Shown: positions 6,608 through 14,689 of the stretch, piece after piece
How the letters are laid out: every line of letters begins with the position of its first letter
Position numbering within the stretch: the first letter of the stretch is position 1
Assembly: GCA_001464165.1 (NCBI GenBank)
Contig: LNEX01000142.1
Coordinates: 1 to 22,041, forward strand
DNA length: 22,041 nt
Source: a bacterium Ga0077546
Lineage (GTDB): Bacteria; Cyanobacteriota; Vampirovibrionia; Obscuribacterales; Obscuribacteraceae
Reading direction: 5' to 3'
Program-made: the position numbers and the translations under genes
The notes under the pieces: model-generated
The model's input: only the letters and a program-made list of their open reading frames with translations
Database searches by the model: none
Told to the model about the DNA's origin: nothing

Positions 6608-8299
6608 ATGCAAGAGGACCGCAACGAGACGGAGTTTTCTTCAAGCGCTACATCCTTGAGCCCTACTTTGGGCGAAAGGAGTGCTATTAAAGATCCAAAT
6701 CTTGGCACGGTGGTTGATAACCGTTATCAGCTATTAGAGAACGTTGGCAGCGGAGGAAGCAGCACTGTCTATCGTGCTCGTGATAGCAAATCTAATCGTA
6801 TCTTGGCTCTCAAGTTGCTACACAGCCACTTCGTCACCGATCAGTTAATAGTAGATCGTTTCAAGCGTGAGGCTGAAACGAGCAATCTTTTGCGCCATCC
6901 CAATGTGGTTGAGGTTGAATCTTGGGCCATCAGCGCCAGCGGGCAGGTCTATATGACCGAAGAGTTTGTGGAAGGCATTAGCTTGCAAGATGCTATTGCT
7001 GAGAGCGGCTGGTTGTCGGTTGAGCTTGCCTTGGGAATAGCGGCGCAGGTCGCCTCTGGGCTGGTTGCCGCTCATGAGATGGGAGTGGTGCACTGTGATT
7101 TGAAGCCGGGCAATATCATGTTGACCCGTTCGCCTGAAGGCATGCTTATGGTCAAGGTTCTCGATTTTGGCATCGCTAAAGTCATGCCTCTAACCGGCGA
7201 TACTGTGCTGCGCCTAACTCAAAGTGGAAACATGCAAGGTAGCTTGCTTTACATGAGTCCAGAGCAATGTCTTGATGAAGACCTTGATGGGCGCTCTGAT
7301 GTGTATTCCCTGGCTTGTGTCATCTATGAAGCGCTGACTGGCAAATCACCACTTTGCGCACGCACTGCATTTGAAACTATGAATCGGCACCTTAGCGCTA
7401 TGCCAGCTCCTCTTGCAACTGTGCGAGCCGATTTGCGTTGGCCGGATAAGCTGGAAGCGACTCTATCTCGTGCTTACGCCAAGAAGCCGAAAGATCGCTA
7501 TCAGTCTATGGCTGAATTTCAAACTGCTTTGAAAAAAGTAATTGACCTGCCCATTGAAATTGAGTGGCCTGAGCGGTGGACGGCAAGGTCTGAACGAATT
7601 GAAGCCGATCTAAAGGTCAGTGAGATAGTTTCTCTATCTAGATTTTCGGATGAAGAAATTAGCCCGGAAGTGCCGTTTCTTCCACGAAATCCAGAGCCAA
7701 AAAAATTAATTGAAACTCTGCTACGTGGCCTTGCTGACATTCCATCGTTGCTGGACGGTGCAGTGATTTCTTTAATGATAGCTTTAGCCTTGGCTTTGAT
7801 GGCTTTTATGGCATTCCAACTTGGTAGTGGTCAAAGCTCGTTTTGGTTCATGCTTTTTTCAACTGTCTTGATTGGGTTTGCTTCTAACCGTTGGAACGCA
7901 TATTTGGGTTCACGAAATTTCTCGATTTTAAGAAAAGTCAGTTTAAACAATGCGCCTGATTATATAAAGAAGCTGCAGTGGCAGAGAGTTAGCGTTACCG
8001 ATATTGTTAAGAGAGGGGCCAACTTTTACAGTGTCTCTTTTGAATTTACTGATGCCAATGGTAATTTGTTGCGAGAGAAGGTGTCTGTGCATGGGATCAC
8101 ATCCGATGCCGTTTTGCGGCAGGTCGAAAAGAAGAGGAACCCGGATAGCGATAATTCTTCAAAGGCTTTGACCGCGGCGCCAAAATATCCAGTGATTACA
8201 TTGCCATACCCGTTTAGCGGGTATCTATTCTGCGATGGACGCGGCAATAAAATCGCGATTTCGATACTGAGTGATGTTGGTTGGATATTTGGTGATTGA
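6608..8299 (+). CDS. Membrane Ser/Thr protein kinase 1, non-RD type
   Basis: A 563-residue eukaryote-like (Hanks-type) kinase. The kinase domain covers about 38-310: glycine loop VGSGGSSTVY (46-55), ATP-binding lysine K69, catalytic loop HCDLKPGN (162-169, D164), DFG at 186-188, and YMSPEQ (215-220). The catalytic loop reads HCD instead of HRD, which places it with non-RD kinases, often regulated without activation-loop phosphorylation. A polar linker follows, then two membrane segments (about 383-405 and 410-430), so kinase and C-terminus should be on the same side, most simply both cytoplasmic. The final 130 residues form an unrecognised domain. ATG 6608 is preferred over TTG 6605; no strong ribosome site decides. 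The gene converges on the TPR/DUF4261-like gene. Confidence 0.93.
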   Translation: MQEDRNETEFSSSATSLSPTLGERSAIKDPNLGTVVDNRYQLLENVGSGGSSTVYRARDSKSNRILALKLLHSHFVTDQLIVDRFKREAETSNLLRHPNVVEVESWAISASGQVYMTEEFVEGISLQDAIAESGWLSVELALGIAAQVASGLVAAHEMGVVHCDLKPGNIMLTRSPEGMLMVKVLDFGIAKVMPLTGDTVLRLTQSGNMQGSLLYMSPEQCLDEDLDGRSDVYSLACVIYEALTGKSPLCARTAFETMNRHLSAMPAPLATVRADLRWPDKLEATLSRAYAKKPKDRYQSMAEFQTALKKVIDLPIEIEWPERWTARSERIEADLKVSEIVSLSRFSDEEISPEVPFLPRNPEPKKLIETLLRGLADIPSLLDGAVISLMIALALALMAFMAFQLGSGQSSFWFMLFSTVLIGFASNRWNAYLGSRNFSILRKVSLNNAPDYIKKLQWQRVSVTDIVKRGANFYSVSFEFTDANGNLLREKVSVHGITSDAVLRQVEKKRNPDSDNSSKALTAAPKYPVITLPYPFSGYLFCDGRGNKIAISILSDVGWIFGD

Positions 8300-8331
8300 A
8301 ACAACAACTATCGAAGCAACAGTTAGTTATT

Positions 8332-9474
8332 CTATTTCGTCGCAGCAAGCTCTGTAAGAGCCCACATACCGTTTTGATTGAAGAACCAGCTGTCTTCTTC
8401 ATAACCTGATTGGTAGCAGGTTGCTTCGTAAGTTTGATTGCGAATGGTCGATTTGTACTCAAATGGTTTATCGCTTGGTGGCAATTCATTAACCAGGCAA
8501 TATTCAAGAAACTCGGCTAACAGTGTGGCGCCGTCTTCATCGTTGAGATCAAGTTCGAGTGAGACATCTGGTAGACCAAGTCCGTGCATGCCGCACGAGA
8601 AAATTTGTCCTTCGCCGCCAATGCGTTGCACATAGGCTTCGATGTACGCAGCTAAGCCTTGCTCTTCGCTCAGTTCGGCCCAAGCTTCTGCGGTGTGCGT
8701 CAAGCCCGCGGTGGCGATATAGACGCATTCTCCATTTAGTTCGTTGAGCAAAACTGAAACTGTTTTGAGCATATCTGAAGCTAGTTCAATTTGATCTTCA
8801 GCTTCGCTTTCAACTTCGGCATTTGGTCCGGAGATGTAGAGCAAGTGGGTGTGATTTTTGATAGCTTCGGTGTGAGTGCTGCTAAGGCGACCAACGCCGC
8901 ATGAAAGCAAGGTTTCAGAAAGATCGCTATCGCGCTCTTTGATGTCGATGTCGTATATCACTGCCTGACTTTCTTTGTTAATCAGGGTGATACCATTGCT
9001 AGAGTTGAGTGAATCAACTTTAGTCAAAAGATCCAGAATCTCTTCAGTGCTTTGGTATTTCAATGGAATTATTACAAGCAATTCCTGGGTAATATCTGCC
9101 ATCTCATTAGTAAGCGAGCTGAGATCGAAACTGTTTGTAGTGAGAGACAGTGACTGCTCTGATACTTCGCCAATGGCATCAAGGGTGGTCTTGAACTGTT
9201 CTAGGCGTTGCTCGAACTCGGGGCCACCATCGAGGTTTGGCAGCTTCTCTTCTAGCTGAACGATTTCTTCTAGGGCTTGATCAAATTTGCCAAGTGCCAC
9301 CAAAACTTCTACTTTTGAAAAGTAAGCATCAGGAATTGGATACTCTTTTATTGAGCTGTCAAAGATAGTCAGTGCTTGCCTTAAATCACCATTATGGGCG
9401 GCTTCTAGACCTTGCTGGAGCATATCTAGTGCTCTTTCTTTAGCAAGTTCTGGTTGCGGTGCAGGCTTAGACAT
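8332..9474 (-). CDS. TPR protein with DUF4261-like C-terminal domain
   Basis: A 380-residue soluble protein. Residues about 12-80 form two tetratricopeptide-like helical hairpins ([20 protein letters not shown] and [12 protein letters not shown]), an interaction platform. From about 130 on the protein is alpha/beta: [40 protein letters not shown] and [14 protein letters not shown]. This order, with the TAG.THTAEAW and GMHGLGLPD stretches, resembles DUF4261 from memory; no biochemical function is established for that domain. GGAG lies 8 nt before the ATG. It starts 30 bp after the MFS transporter stop on the same strand, so the two probably form an operon. Charge is strongly acidic. Gene certain, family call tentative. 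Confidence 0.85.
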   Translation of the reverse strand: MSKPAPQPELAKERALDMLQQGLEAAHNGDLRQALTIFDSSIKEYPIPDAYFSKVEVLVALGKFDQALEEIVQLEEKLPNLDGGPEFEQRLEQFKTTLDAIGEVSEQSLSLTTNSFDLSSLTNEMADITQELLVIIPLKYQSTEEILDLLTKVDSLNSSNGITLINKESQAVIYDIDIKERDSDLSETLLSCGVGRLSSTHTEAIKNHTHLLYISGPNAEVESEAEDQIELASDMLKTVSVLLNELNGECVYIATAGLTHTAEAWAELSEEQGLAAYIEAYVQRIGGEGQIFSCGMHGLGLPDVSLELDLNDEDGATLLAEFLEYCLVNELPPSDKPFEYKSTIRNQTYEATCYQSGYEEDSWFFNQNGMWALTELAATK

Positions 9475-9504
9475 AGTGAACTCCGTAATTTTTGGCAGGC
9501 AATA

Positions 9505-10797
9505 CTAGGTGAAGCGCTTTCTATCTCTGTCGGGATGCTGGAAGAACAAAACAGCCATTGAGCCAGTCAGAGTGAAGAAGATCAAAATTAGGAAAGCGGC
9601 TTTGAAGTTGTGAGTGTAATCTGACAATGCGCCGGTCAGGATTGGTGCGAGAATGTCTTTGGCTAAGTCGCAGTTTATGGCGTAAAAAGCAGCATTGGGC
9701 ATGAGGCCAAAACCAAGACCTAGTGAATACATTATAAGTGCCACTTGCAGGCTCGGATTGAATAGCAGTGGCACGAAGCAAAGACCCGAAAGTAGCTGGC
9801 AGATCCACATCATATGACTGCGGGCAACGCGCATACTGCCGGTTTTCTTCCAGAGATAGTCAGAGAGAAAACCTGCAGAAAAGAGCATAACTGCTGCTGT
9901 TAGCCATGGTGCTACCAATAATTCACCGGCGTGCTTTAAGTGCAGATCATATGTCTGAACCATGTAACCAGGCAACCAGGTGACGGAGAAGAAGAGCAGG
10001 TAACCAAAGCCAAAGAAGGCGAAATTGTTTGCTATCAGTGATGGGTTGGTGAAAAGAAATTTCCAAGTGGTTTTGCCCAGCGAAATTTCATGAGCTTTCA
10101 TTTCAGCCATCTTGCGCTCTCGGTTGAGCGGTTGACCTTCACGAATGATTTTTAGCTCAGCATCATTGACGAATTTTGAATGCTCAGGATAGTCGCGGTA
10201 AATGAACCACCAGATAACTGCCCAGACAATGCCAGCGCTGCCGAGTATGGCAAACATGGCCTTCCAGCCAAAGTTGGCAATCAAGGTCGTAATAAGCGGC
10301 GCTCCGATAGCACCGGCCATTGGCACGGCACAAAGCCCCATAGCTGTTGAACGAGCACGCTCGGTGGATGGCAGCCAATCTGCCACAACTCTTGTCAGGG
10401 CGGGGAAATGCGGCCCCTCTGTAATACCAAGCATGACTCTAACTGTGAAGAAAATTGGATAGCTAGAGCAGATGCCCATGAGTGCGGTACAGGCAGACCA
10501 CAATATGGCTGCACCCGACCAAACGCTGCGGGCGCCCCATTTGTCTACTAAGATTCCACCCCCCAGGGTCATCAAGGCGTACCCAACGGCAAAGGCCGCT
10601 GAAATTTGACCAAATTGGGTGTTGGTAAAGCCAAACTCAGATTTAATTGGGCCGATGGCGTAAGACATTGCCGAGCGGTCCAGGTAGTTAATTAGGGTGA
10701 TGAGAAAGCCGAAACCTATGACTACCCAACGATAGTTGCTTGCTTTGGCCATTGTGGCAACGACGGACGGCGGCACAGCATTCTCTGAAGCTCTCAT
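9505..10797 (-). CDS. MFS transporter, anion:cation symporter (ACS) family-like
   Basis: A 430-residue inner-membrane transporter of the major facilitator superfamily. The N-terminal half begins with NYLDRSAMSYAI (37-48), typical of the ACS family of organic-anion/proton symporters (hexuronate, glucarate, galactonate, phthalate). The loop 2-3 motif is GGGILVDKWGARS (79-91), and TEGPHFPALTRVVADWLP (126-143) is also ACS-like. A cytoplasmic loop (about 200-245) separates the halves. Substrate: probably a carboxylate; no neighbour identifies it. Near the C-terminus, AINCDLAKD (373-381) runs straight into ILAPILTGALSD (382-393). Relatives such as DgoT have about 16-20 more residues there, including the first half of helix 11, so this copy seems to carry an in-frame deletion. 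AGGA lies 8 nt before the ATG. Met16 is a possible alternative start. Confidence 0.9.
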   Translation of the reverse strand: MRASENAVPPSVVATMAKASNYRWVVIGFGFLITLINYLDRSAMSYAIGPIKSEFGFTNTQFGQISAAFAVGYALMTLGGGILVDKWGARSVWSGAAILWSACTALMGICSSYPIFFTVRVMLGITEGPHFPALTRVVADWLPSTERARSTAMGLCAVPMAGAIGAPLITTLIANFGWKAMFAILGSAGIVWAVIWWFIYRDYPEHSKFVNDAELKIIREGQPLNRERKMAEMKAHEISLGKTTWKFLFTNPSLIANNFAFFGFGYLLFFSVTWLPGYMVQTYDLHLKHAGELLVAPWLTAAVMLFSAGFLSDYLWKKTGSMRVARSHMMWICQLLSGLCFVPLLFNPSLQVALIMYSLGLGFGLMPNAAFYAINCDLAKDILAPILTGALSDYTHNFKAAFLILIFFTLTGSMAVLFFQHPDRDRKRFT

Positions 10798-10878
10798 GAC
10801 TTTTCCTGGGGCAAAATGGGAATCTATAGTTTAACGGCCTAGCTTAATATAAAATCTCGGGAAAATTCGTTCTGATCT

Positions 10879-10909
10879 TTGAACTTTTTGCTGCCTCAGT
10901 ACGTATATA
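10879..10909 (+). promoter_or_regulatory. Weak candidate promoter for the Spy-like gene
   Basis: TTGAAC (10879-10884) and TATATA (10904-10909) are 19 bp apart and end about 38 bp before the chosen ATG. The 150-bp gap is a divergent intergenic region shared with the MFS gene; for the minus direction I see only the AT-rich TATAGA near 10824-10831, without a clear -35. Confidence 0.35.
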
Positions 10910-10947
10910 GGTTTGTATGGCTATTTAACAGTTACCGGAGCGTTGTT

Positions 10948-11670
10948 ATGACTTTAAATCTAAAGAGATCCAGACTACTCAGTATTGCCGTTGCCTTTAT
11001 TGCGCCGCTGGCTCTTGGCAGTCTCCCCGCATATGCTCAAGAAGGCGATAGTCCGGCACCTAGTCCGATGAGCATGCCAGATCCTGGCGCACCTGGCGAA
11101 ATTGGAGAAGGCGGTCTACCACCGGGAGCGATGAATTTTGCCATGGCCATACCTGCCGGTGCTTCAATGGAAGCGATGCCAGATGCTGGCATGATGGATA
11201 TGGGCGCTCGCTTTCTCAAGGGTGACGCGGCTGTGACTGATGATCAGTACGAGAAGCTTTATCAGTTGCGGGGCGACTTTATGGACAAGTTTGCACCAAA
11301 AATGCTTGAAGTAATGACGCTTAAACGTCACCTGAAAGACGCTCTGACTAGTGCTGACATTGATGGCAGTAAGGTTAATGATTTGAAGAAACAAATGGCT
11401 TCTGCAGTTCAAGACTTAACTAACATGAAAATTGACAACGAGATTGCCAAAATGAAGGTTTACACACCAGAGCAACGCAAGCACTTGCGCTTAGCGATGA
11501 TGAAGTGCCCTGGCCTTAGCGGCGGCGGTCCTATGGGTGGGATGGGCTGCCCCGTTGGCATGCGCGGTCATGGTGGTATGGGTGGTCCTCGGCGTGGTTA
11601 TCATAAGTCGATGGGTGAGCATAAGCGCGGAGGTTGGAAGGATAAAGGTGGCCCTGAAAGCGCTCATTAA
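10948..11670 (+). CDS. Exported Met/Gly/His-rich protein, Spy/CpxP-like
   Basis: A 240-residue exported protein. The start is ATG 10948, with GGAG 8 nt upstream; an earlier in-frame TTG lacks a ribosome site. The signal peptide runs to AYA|QE (residues 28-32). The mature N-terminus (31-90) is rich in Pro, Gly and Met. A helical core (about 95-185) has the pattern of Spy/CpxP/CnrX periplasmic proteins, including TPEQRKHLRLAMM (173-185), which resembles the LTxxQ motif. The tail (187-240) is rich in Gly, Met, His and Lys, with C187 and C201 that could form a disulfide or bind metal. A role in envelope stress or metal (copper-like) handling is reasonable but unproven. A terminator follows, so it is probably transcribed alone. 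Confidence 0.8.
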   Translation: MTLNLKRSRLLSIAVAFIAPLALGSLPAYAQEGDSPAPSPMSMPDPGAPGEIGEGGLPPGAMNFAMAIPAGASMEAMPDAGMMDMGARFLKGDAAVTDDQYEKLYQLRGDFMDKFAPKMLEVMTLKRHLKDALTSADIDGSKVNDLKKQMASAVQDLTNMKIDNEIAKMKVYTPEQRKHLRLAMMKCPGLSGGGPMGGMGCPVGMRGHGGMGGPRRGYHKSMGEHKRGGWKDKGGPESAH

Positions 11671-11700
11671 TTTGGCTGCCAGCAGTAAATTAGCTTAACC

Positions 11701-11724
11701 ACGAGATGACTTGCGTCTCGTTTT
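11701..11724 (+). terminator. Intrinsic terminator after the Spy-like gene
   Basis: ACGAGATG (11701-11708) pairs with CGTCTCGT (11714-11721), one pair being G-U, around a 5-nt loop, and is followed by TTT. It lies 31 bp after the stop at 11670. The U-run is short, so it may be leaky. A second tiny hairpin, GGGA-ATA-TCCC, follows at 11725-11735. Confidence 0.55.
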
Positions 11725-11823
11725 GGGAATATCCCTTAATTGAAAGTGGGCTGTTTATTCTTGCTCGACTTGGCAAGAGAGTTCAAGTTCGCATGTATTT
11801 ATAGAAACAGAAATGAGATTGAC

Positions 11824-12936
11824 ATGATGGACAATAAAAAAATCTCTCTTGCCTCGTTTTTGGCTTTATCAGTGCTTATAGCTGGTTGCCAGGTGGCCTT
11901 GGCTCTCGATGCCACTGGTGAAAATGTTGAAGAAGCGGTGCGTAAGGCCCAAGTTATCAAAAAAGATTTTCCAGTGCATGCTGTGATATCAGGGCGCGAA
12001 GCCACTATTCTCACACGTCGTCACCCGAAGGCCACAGATGATGACTTACGCATTGATGCTGTTTTGATTACCAAGTCTGTGCTAGATAGCTTCAATACAA
12101 TTGGTACCGTCCAAGTTCTTTTTCGCGATGAAGATTCTAGTAGTGGCAAGAGTGTAGAAGTCACTGCTGGTGACATAAAAACCTATGCCAACGGCACAAT
12201 TGATCCAAAGAAGTTTTTGGCGACAATTGCTGTCACTAAAGTTGGTGGCGACGACGAAGCGAATAAGAGCAAGTTGTCGGCTGAAGAAAAGAAATTTTCG
12301 GTCTCGTCTGGTTTGTATGAAGAGCAGCGCTTGCTCTTAATGGATAGAATCAATACCCTAAGGCGCAAAGGCACTGGTGTCGCTCCATTTGAAGCAATGT
12401 TTGCTCAGATTGAAACCCAGGTAAAGAACGGTCAGGCGGCAGTGCTCAAAGATTCAATTGAGAAGCTAGGCGAGAAGCTGGCTGCCCAAGAAGACTTGGT
12501 TCGTCAAGCCAATCGAACCGGTGCTGGCCGTGGTATTACTGCTATTTCTTCAAGTAAGACTTCCAGTCAGTCATCCAGTCTCAATCAGAAATCTGACAGT
12601 GCTGCTCCTGGTGCGGTGCTTCCTGCTTTGAATGATCCAATGGAGATACAGAATGTGACACTCCTCGCTAAGATCAAATCTGAGATGGCTCAGCATCGTG
12701 GCGATCCTACTTTTGCTCCTTATTTCGAACGCAAGCTCAGTGATATTGCCGCTGAGAAGGTCAAGGGGGGAAGCTGTGAAAGAATCAATTCAATGCTTTC
12801 TAGGCTGGCAGCCGAATTGCAGCACCAGCCCGACGACCGACCTAACTTTAGGGGTGGGAGGGGAATGGGGCAAAATCCACAAGGTGTTCATCCCGGTCAA
12901 AATCAGGGCTGGCCGGGTGGGAGGCCACCCAATTAG
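11824..12936 (+). CDS. Putative lipoprotein of unknown function
   Basis: A 370-residue protein that I cannot assign. ATG 11824 (or 11827) is chosen because it places a clean lipoprotein signal at the N-terminus: MMDNKK, a hydrophobic core, then lipobox IAGC with Cys22; the longer frame from a TTG at 11740 would bury it. A signal peptidase I site near ALA|LD (26-28) is the alternative. The mature protein has an alpha/beta N-terminal part (about 35-140), a helical middle (160-230, charged, coiled-coil-like), a Ser/Gln-rich linker (240-262), a helical part (275-335) and a Gly/Asn/Pro/Gln-rich tail (338-370). The stop is 42 bp before kinase 2, suggesting they are co-transcribed and perhaps partners in the envelope. 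Confidence 0.75.
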   Translation: MMDNKKISLASFLALSVLIAGCQVALALDATGENVEEAVRKAQVIKKDFPVHAVISGREATILTRRHPKATDDDLRIDAVLITKSVLDSFNTIGTVQVLFRDEDSSSGKSVEVTAGDIKTYANGTIDPKKFLATIAVTKVGGDDEANKSKLSAEEKKFSVSSGLYEEQRLLLMDRINTLRRKGTGVAPFEAMFAQIETQVKNGQAAVLKDSIEKLGEKLAAQEDLVRQANRTGAGRGITAISSSKTSSQSSSLNQKSDSAAPGAVLPALNDPMEIQNVTLLAKIKSEMAQHRGDPTFAPYFERKLSDIAAEKVKGGSCERINSMLSRLAAELQHQPDDRPNFRGGRGMGQNPQGVHPGQNQGWPGGRPPN

Positions 12937-12978
12937 TTTGTGCCACCCATGTAGCAATCCCTTCAGGTATGTCAGCTA

Positions 12979-14649
12979 ATGAGTCACGATCAAGATTCTG
13001 TCGACCATGAGCTAGGCAAGCAACAGTTTGGTAAGCCAAATGATTTGCCCAAGGTGACAGATTTTGGGGCTGGCTATCGCACTCGCAATTTAGCTGAAGA
13101 CAATATGACTGAGGCTCTGATTGAAGAAGAAAAGCTCTTTCAAGAGAAGATTGGCAAAGACCCTCTAATTGGTCAAGTGCTTGATGATAAGTATCATATT
13201 CTTGAAGTACTAGGCTTTGGCGGAATGTCGGTGGTCTACAAGGCCATGCAAGAGCCTGTCGAAAGGCTGGTTGCCGTTAAGACCGTAAAATTTAGAGTTG
13301 ATGAAAGGCCGGATATTTGGCGGCGATTTGAGCGCGAAGTGAAAACCTTAAGCAAGCTCTCGCACCCTAATGTCGTTACTGTCTATGATTGCGTTATTGG
13401 TCGCGATAGCCAACCGTATGTCGTGATGGACTATTTGAAAGGTTCGTCTCTTGATCAAGTTCTCCTAAACGGTCGTTTTACTCTTGAGCAAACCTATAGT
13501 GTTGCTTCGCAAATTTGTCTAGGAGTAGGCCATGCACATCGCCATGAGGTTATTCACCGCGACATAAAACCGGCCAATATTATGTTGCTTGACGGTACTG
13601 CCAGTGGTGTCTATCGACTTGAAGAAGCTGGACAACAACAAGTTAAGGTCGTTGATTTCGGCTTAGCCAAATTGGGTGAAGACTCCCGCAAGCTGACGCA
13701 TTCGGGAGAGCTTTGGGGCTCCCCCCCATATATGAGCCCCGAGCAGATCTCTGGCCGCGAGTGTGACAGTCGCGCTGATATTTATTCACTTGGTTGTGTC
13801 ATCTACGAGATGCTAACTGGTAAAGATCCTTTTTGGGGCGCCAATGTCTATGAATTGCTGCATTGTCACATGCATAATCAAGCGCCAACCTTAGCTAGTG
13901 CTTGCCCAGAAGGGCAGTTTCCTGTGCAGCTCGAGAATGTCATTGCTCGGGCTATGGCTAAAAATCCGGCCGAGCGTTTCGCTACCATGATCGATTTCAA
14001 AGATGCTCTAGAGCAAGCCTGTCTGCATCCAGATACTTCAGTCAAGAATTTTGCCAGACCGGGAACGCCCGGACGTGTTTGGAGCCTCGCTGATGGTCAG
14101 AGTAGCGTGGTCGCCGGAAACCAGACTAATTCTTATTCTAATTCTGCTGTTAGCCCGTTTGCCCGGCCAGTGCCAAGTGACCATGAGGCTGTTCAGTCTT
14201 CTGCTGACAATTCTGCGGCGGCCTCACATTTGCTTACTTATACCTTGACAGTCTTGATGCTTGCAGCTTGCATATTATTCGCCGTTAATGCTGGTCGCGG
14301 TCTTGAGCATACAAAAGTGCAAAGGCGTGTGCCCGATTCGGCCACTTCGTCTTCGGCGAGTTTCGATGCCGCTGTTAATTCGCCACGGACTGGTTCAAAA
14401 TCTCGTCAGGTTACTTCAGAGTCTGAGGGGGACAACTCAGCTGAGGACTCAGATATAAAAAGTCAGAATCGCCGGGGTGGGCGCTCTAGGGCCGCTTTGC
14501 GGCGGTCCGCTGCTTTTTCCGGCCCGCGCTCTAACGAGTCTGTGAAGAAAACAATAAAAGATTCTTCTCCTAATTCACCTATTGGCGGCGTAGATCAGTC
14601 AAAATTCGAACTGTTAAGGCGGCTGAAAAGTTCCGCTTCTCAGAATTGA
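12979..14649 (+). CDS. Membrane Ser/Thr protein kinase 2
   Basis: A 556-residue Hanks-type kinase with a complete catalytic set: glycine loop LGFGGMSVVY (78-87), ATP lysine K101 in VAVKTVKF, catalytic loop HRDIKPAN (193-200, D195), DFG at 226-228, YMSPEQ (251-256) and ADIYSLGCVIYEMLTG (266-281). Unlike kinase 1 it is an RD kinase, so activation-loop phosphorylation is likely to matter. The domain spans about 70-345, preceded by 70 acidic residues. A Ser/Asn-rich linker leads to one membrane segment (about 417-437). The last 115 residues are Ser/Arg-rich and look disordered, and would be outside if the kinase is inside. It shares no C-terminal sensor domain (PASTA or similar) with known families. 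It is flanked closely by the lipoprotein gene (42 bp) and the orthocaspase gene (40 bp). Confidence 0.95.
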   Translation: MSHDQDSVDHELGKQQFGKPNDLPKVTDFGAGYRTRNLAEDNMTEALIEEEKLFQEKIGKDPLIGQVLDDKYHILEVLGFGGMSVVYKAMQEPVERLVAVKTVKFRVDERPDIWRRFEREVKTLSKLSHPNVVTVYDCVIGRDSQPYVVMDYLKGSSLDQVLLNGRFTLEQTYSVASQICLGVGHAHRHEVIHRDIKPANIMLLDGTASGVYRLEEAGQQQVKVVDFGLAKLGEDSRKLTHSGELWGSPPYMSPEQISGRECDSRADIYSLGCVIYEMLTGKDPFWGANVYELLHCHMHNQAPTLASACPEGQFPVQLENVIARAMAKNPAERFATMIDFKDALEQACLHPDTSVKNFARPGTPGRVWSLADGQSSVVAGNQTNSYSNSAVSPFARPVPSDHEAVQSSADNSAAASHLLTYTLTVLMLAACILFAVNAGRGLEHTKVQRRVPDSATSSSASFDAAVNSPRTGSKSRQVTSESEGDNSAEDSDIKSQNRRGGRSRAALRRSAAFSGPRSNESVKKTIKDSSPNSPIGGVDQSKFELLRRLKSSASQN

Positions 14650-14689
14650 AACTTGTAAGTGATAACGACGCCGACAAAGTAGCTGAATT

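Noticed and set aside
9521..9808. Possible frameshift carrying the missing MFS helix in another minus frame
   Set aside because: The alternative frame reads as polar Arg/Gln/His-rich sequence, not a membrane helix, so an in-frame deletion is the better reading.
10879..10947. Longer start (TTG) for the Spy-like protein
   Set aside because: The ATG at 10948 has GGAG at good spacing and gives a standard signal peptide; the longer form adds 23 residues before it.
13683..13708. CTCCCG/CGGGAG inverted repeat in kinase 2
   Set aside because: Short arms inside a conserved coding region with no T-run; explained by codon choice.
13721..13727. Run of seven C in the kinase 2 activation segment, possible phase variation
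   Set aside because: The frame is intact through GSPPYMSPEQ, and a single short homopolymer in coding DNA is not enough evidence for switching.
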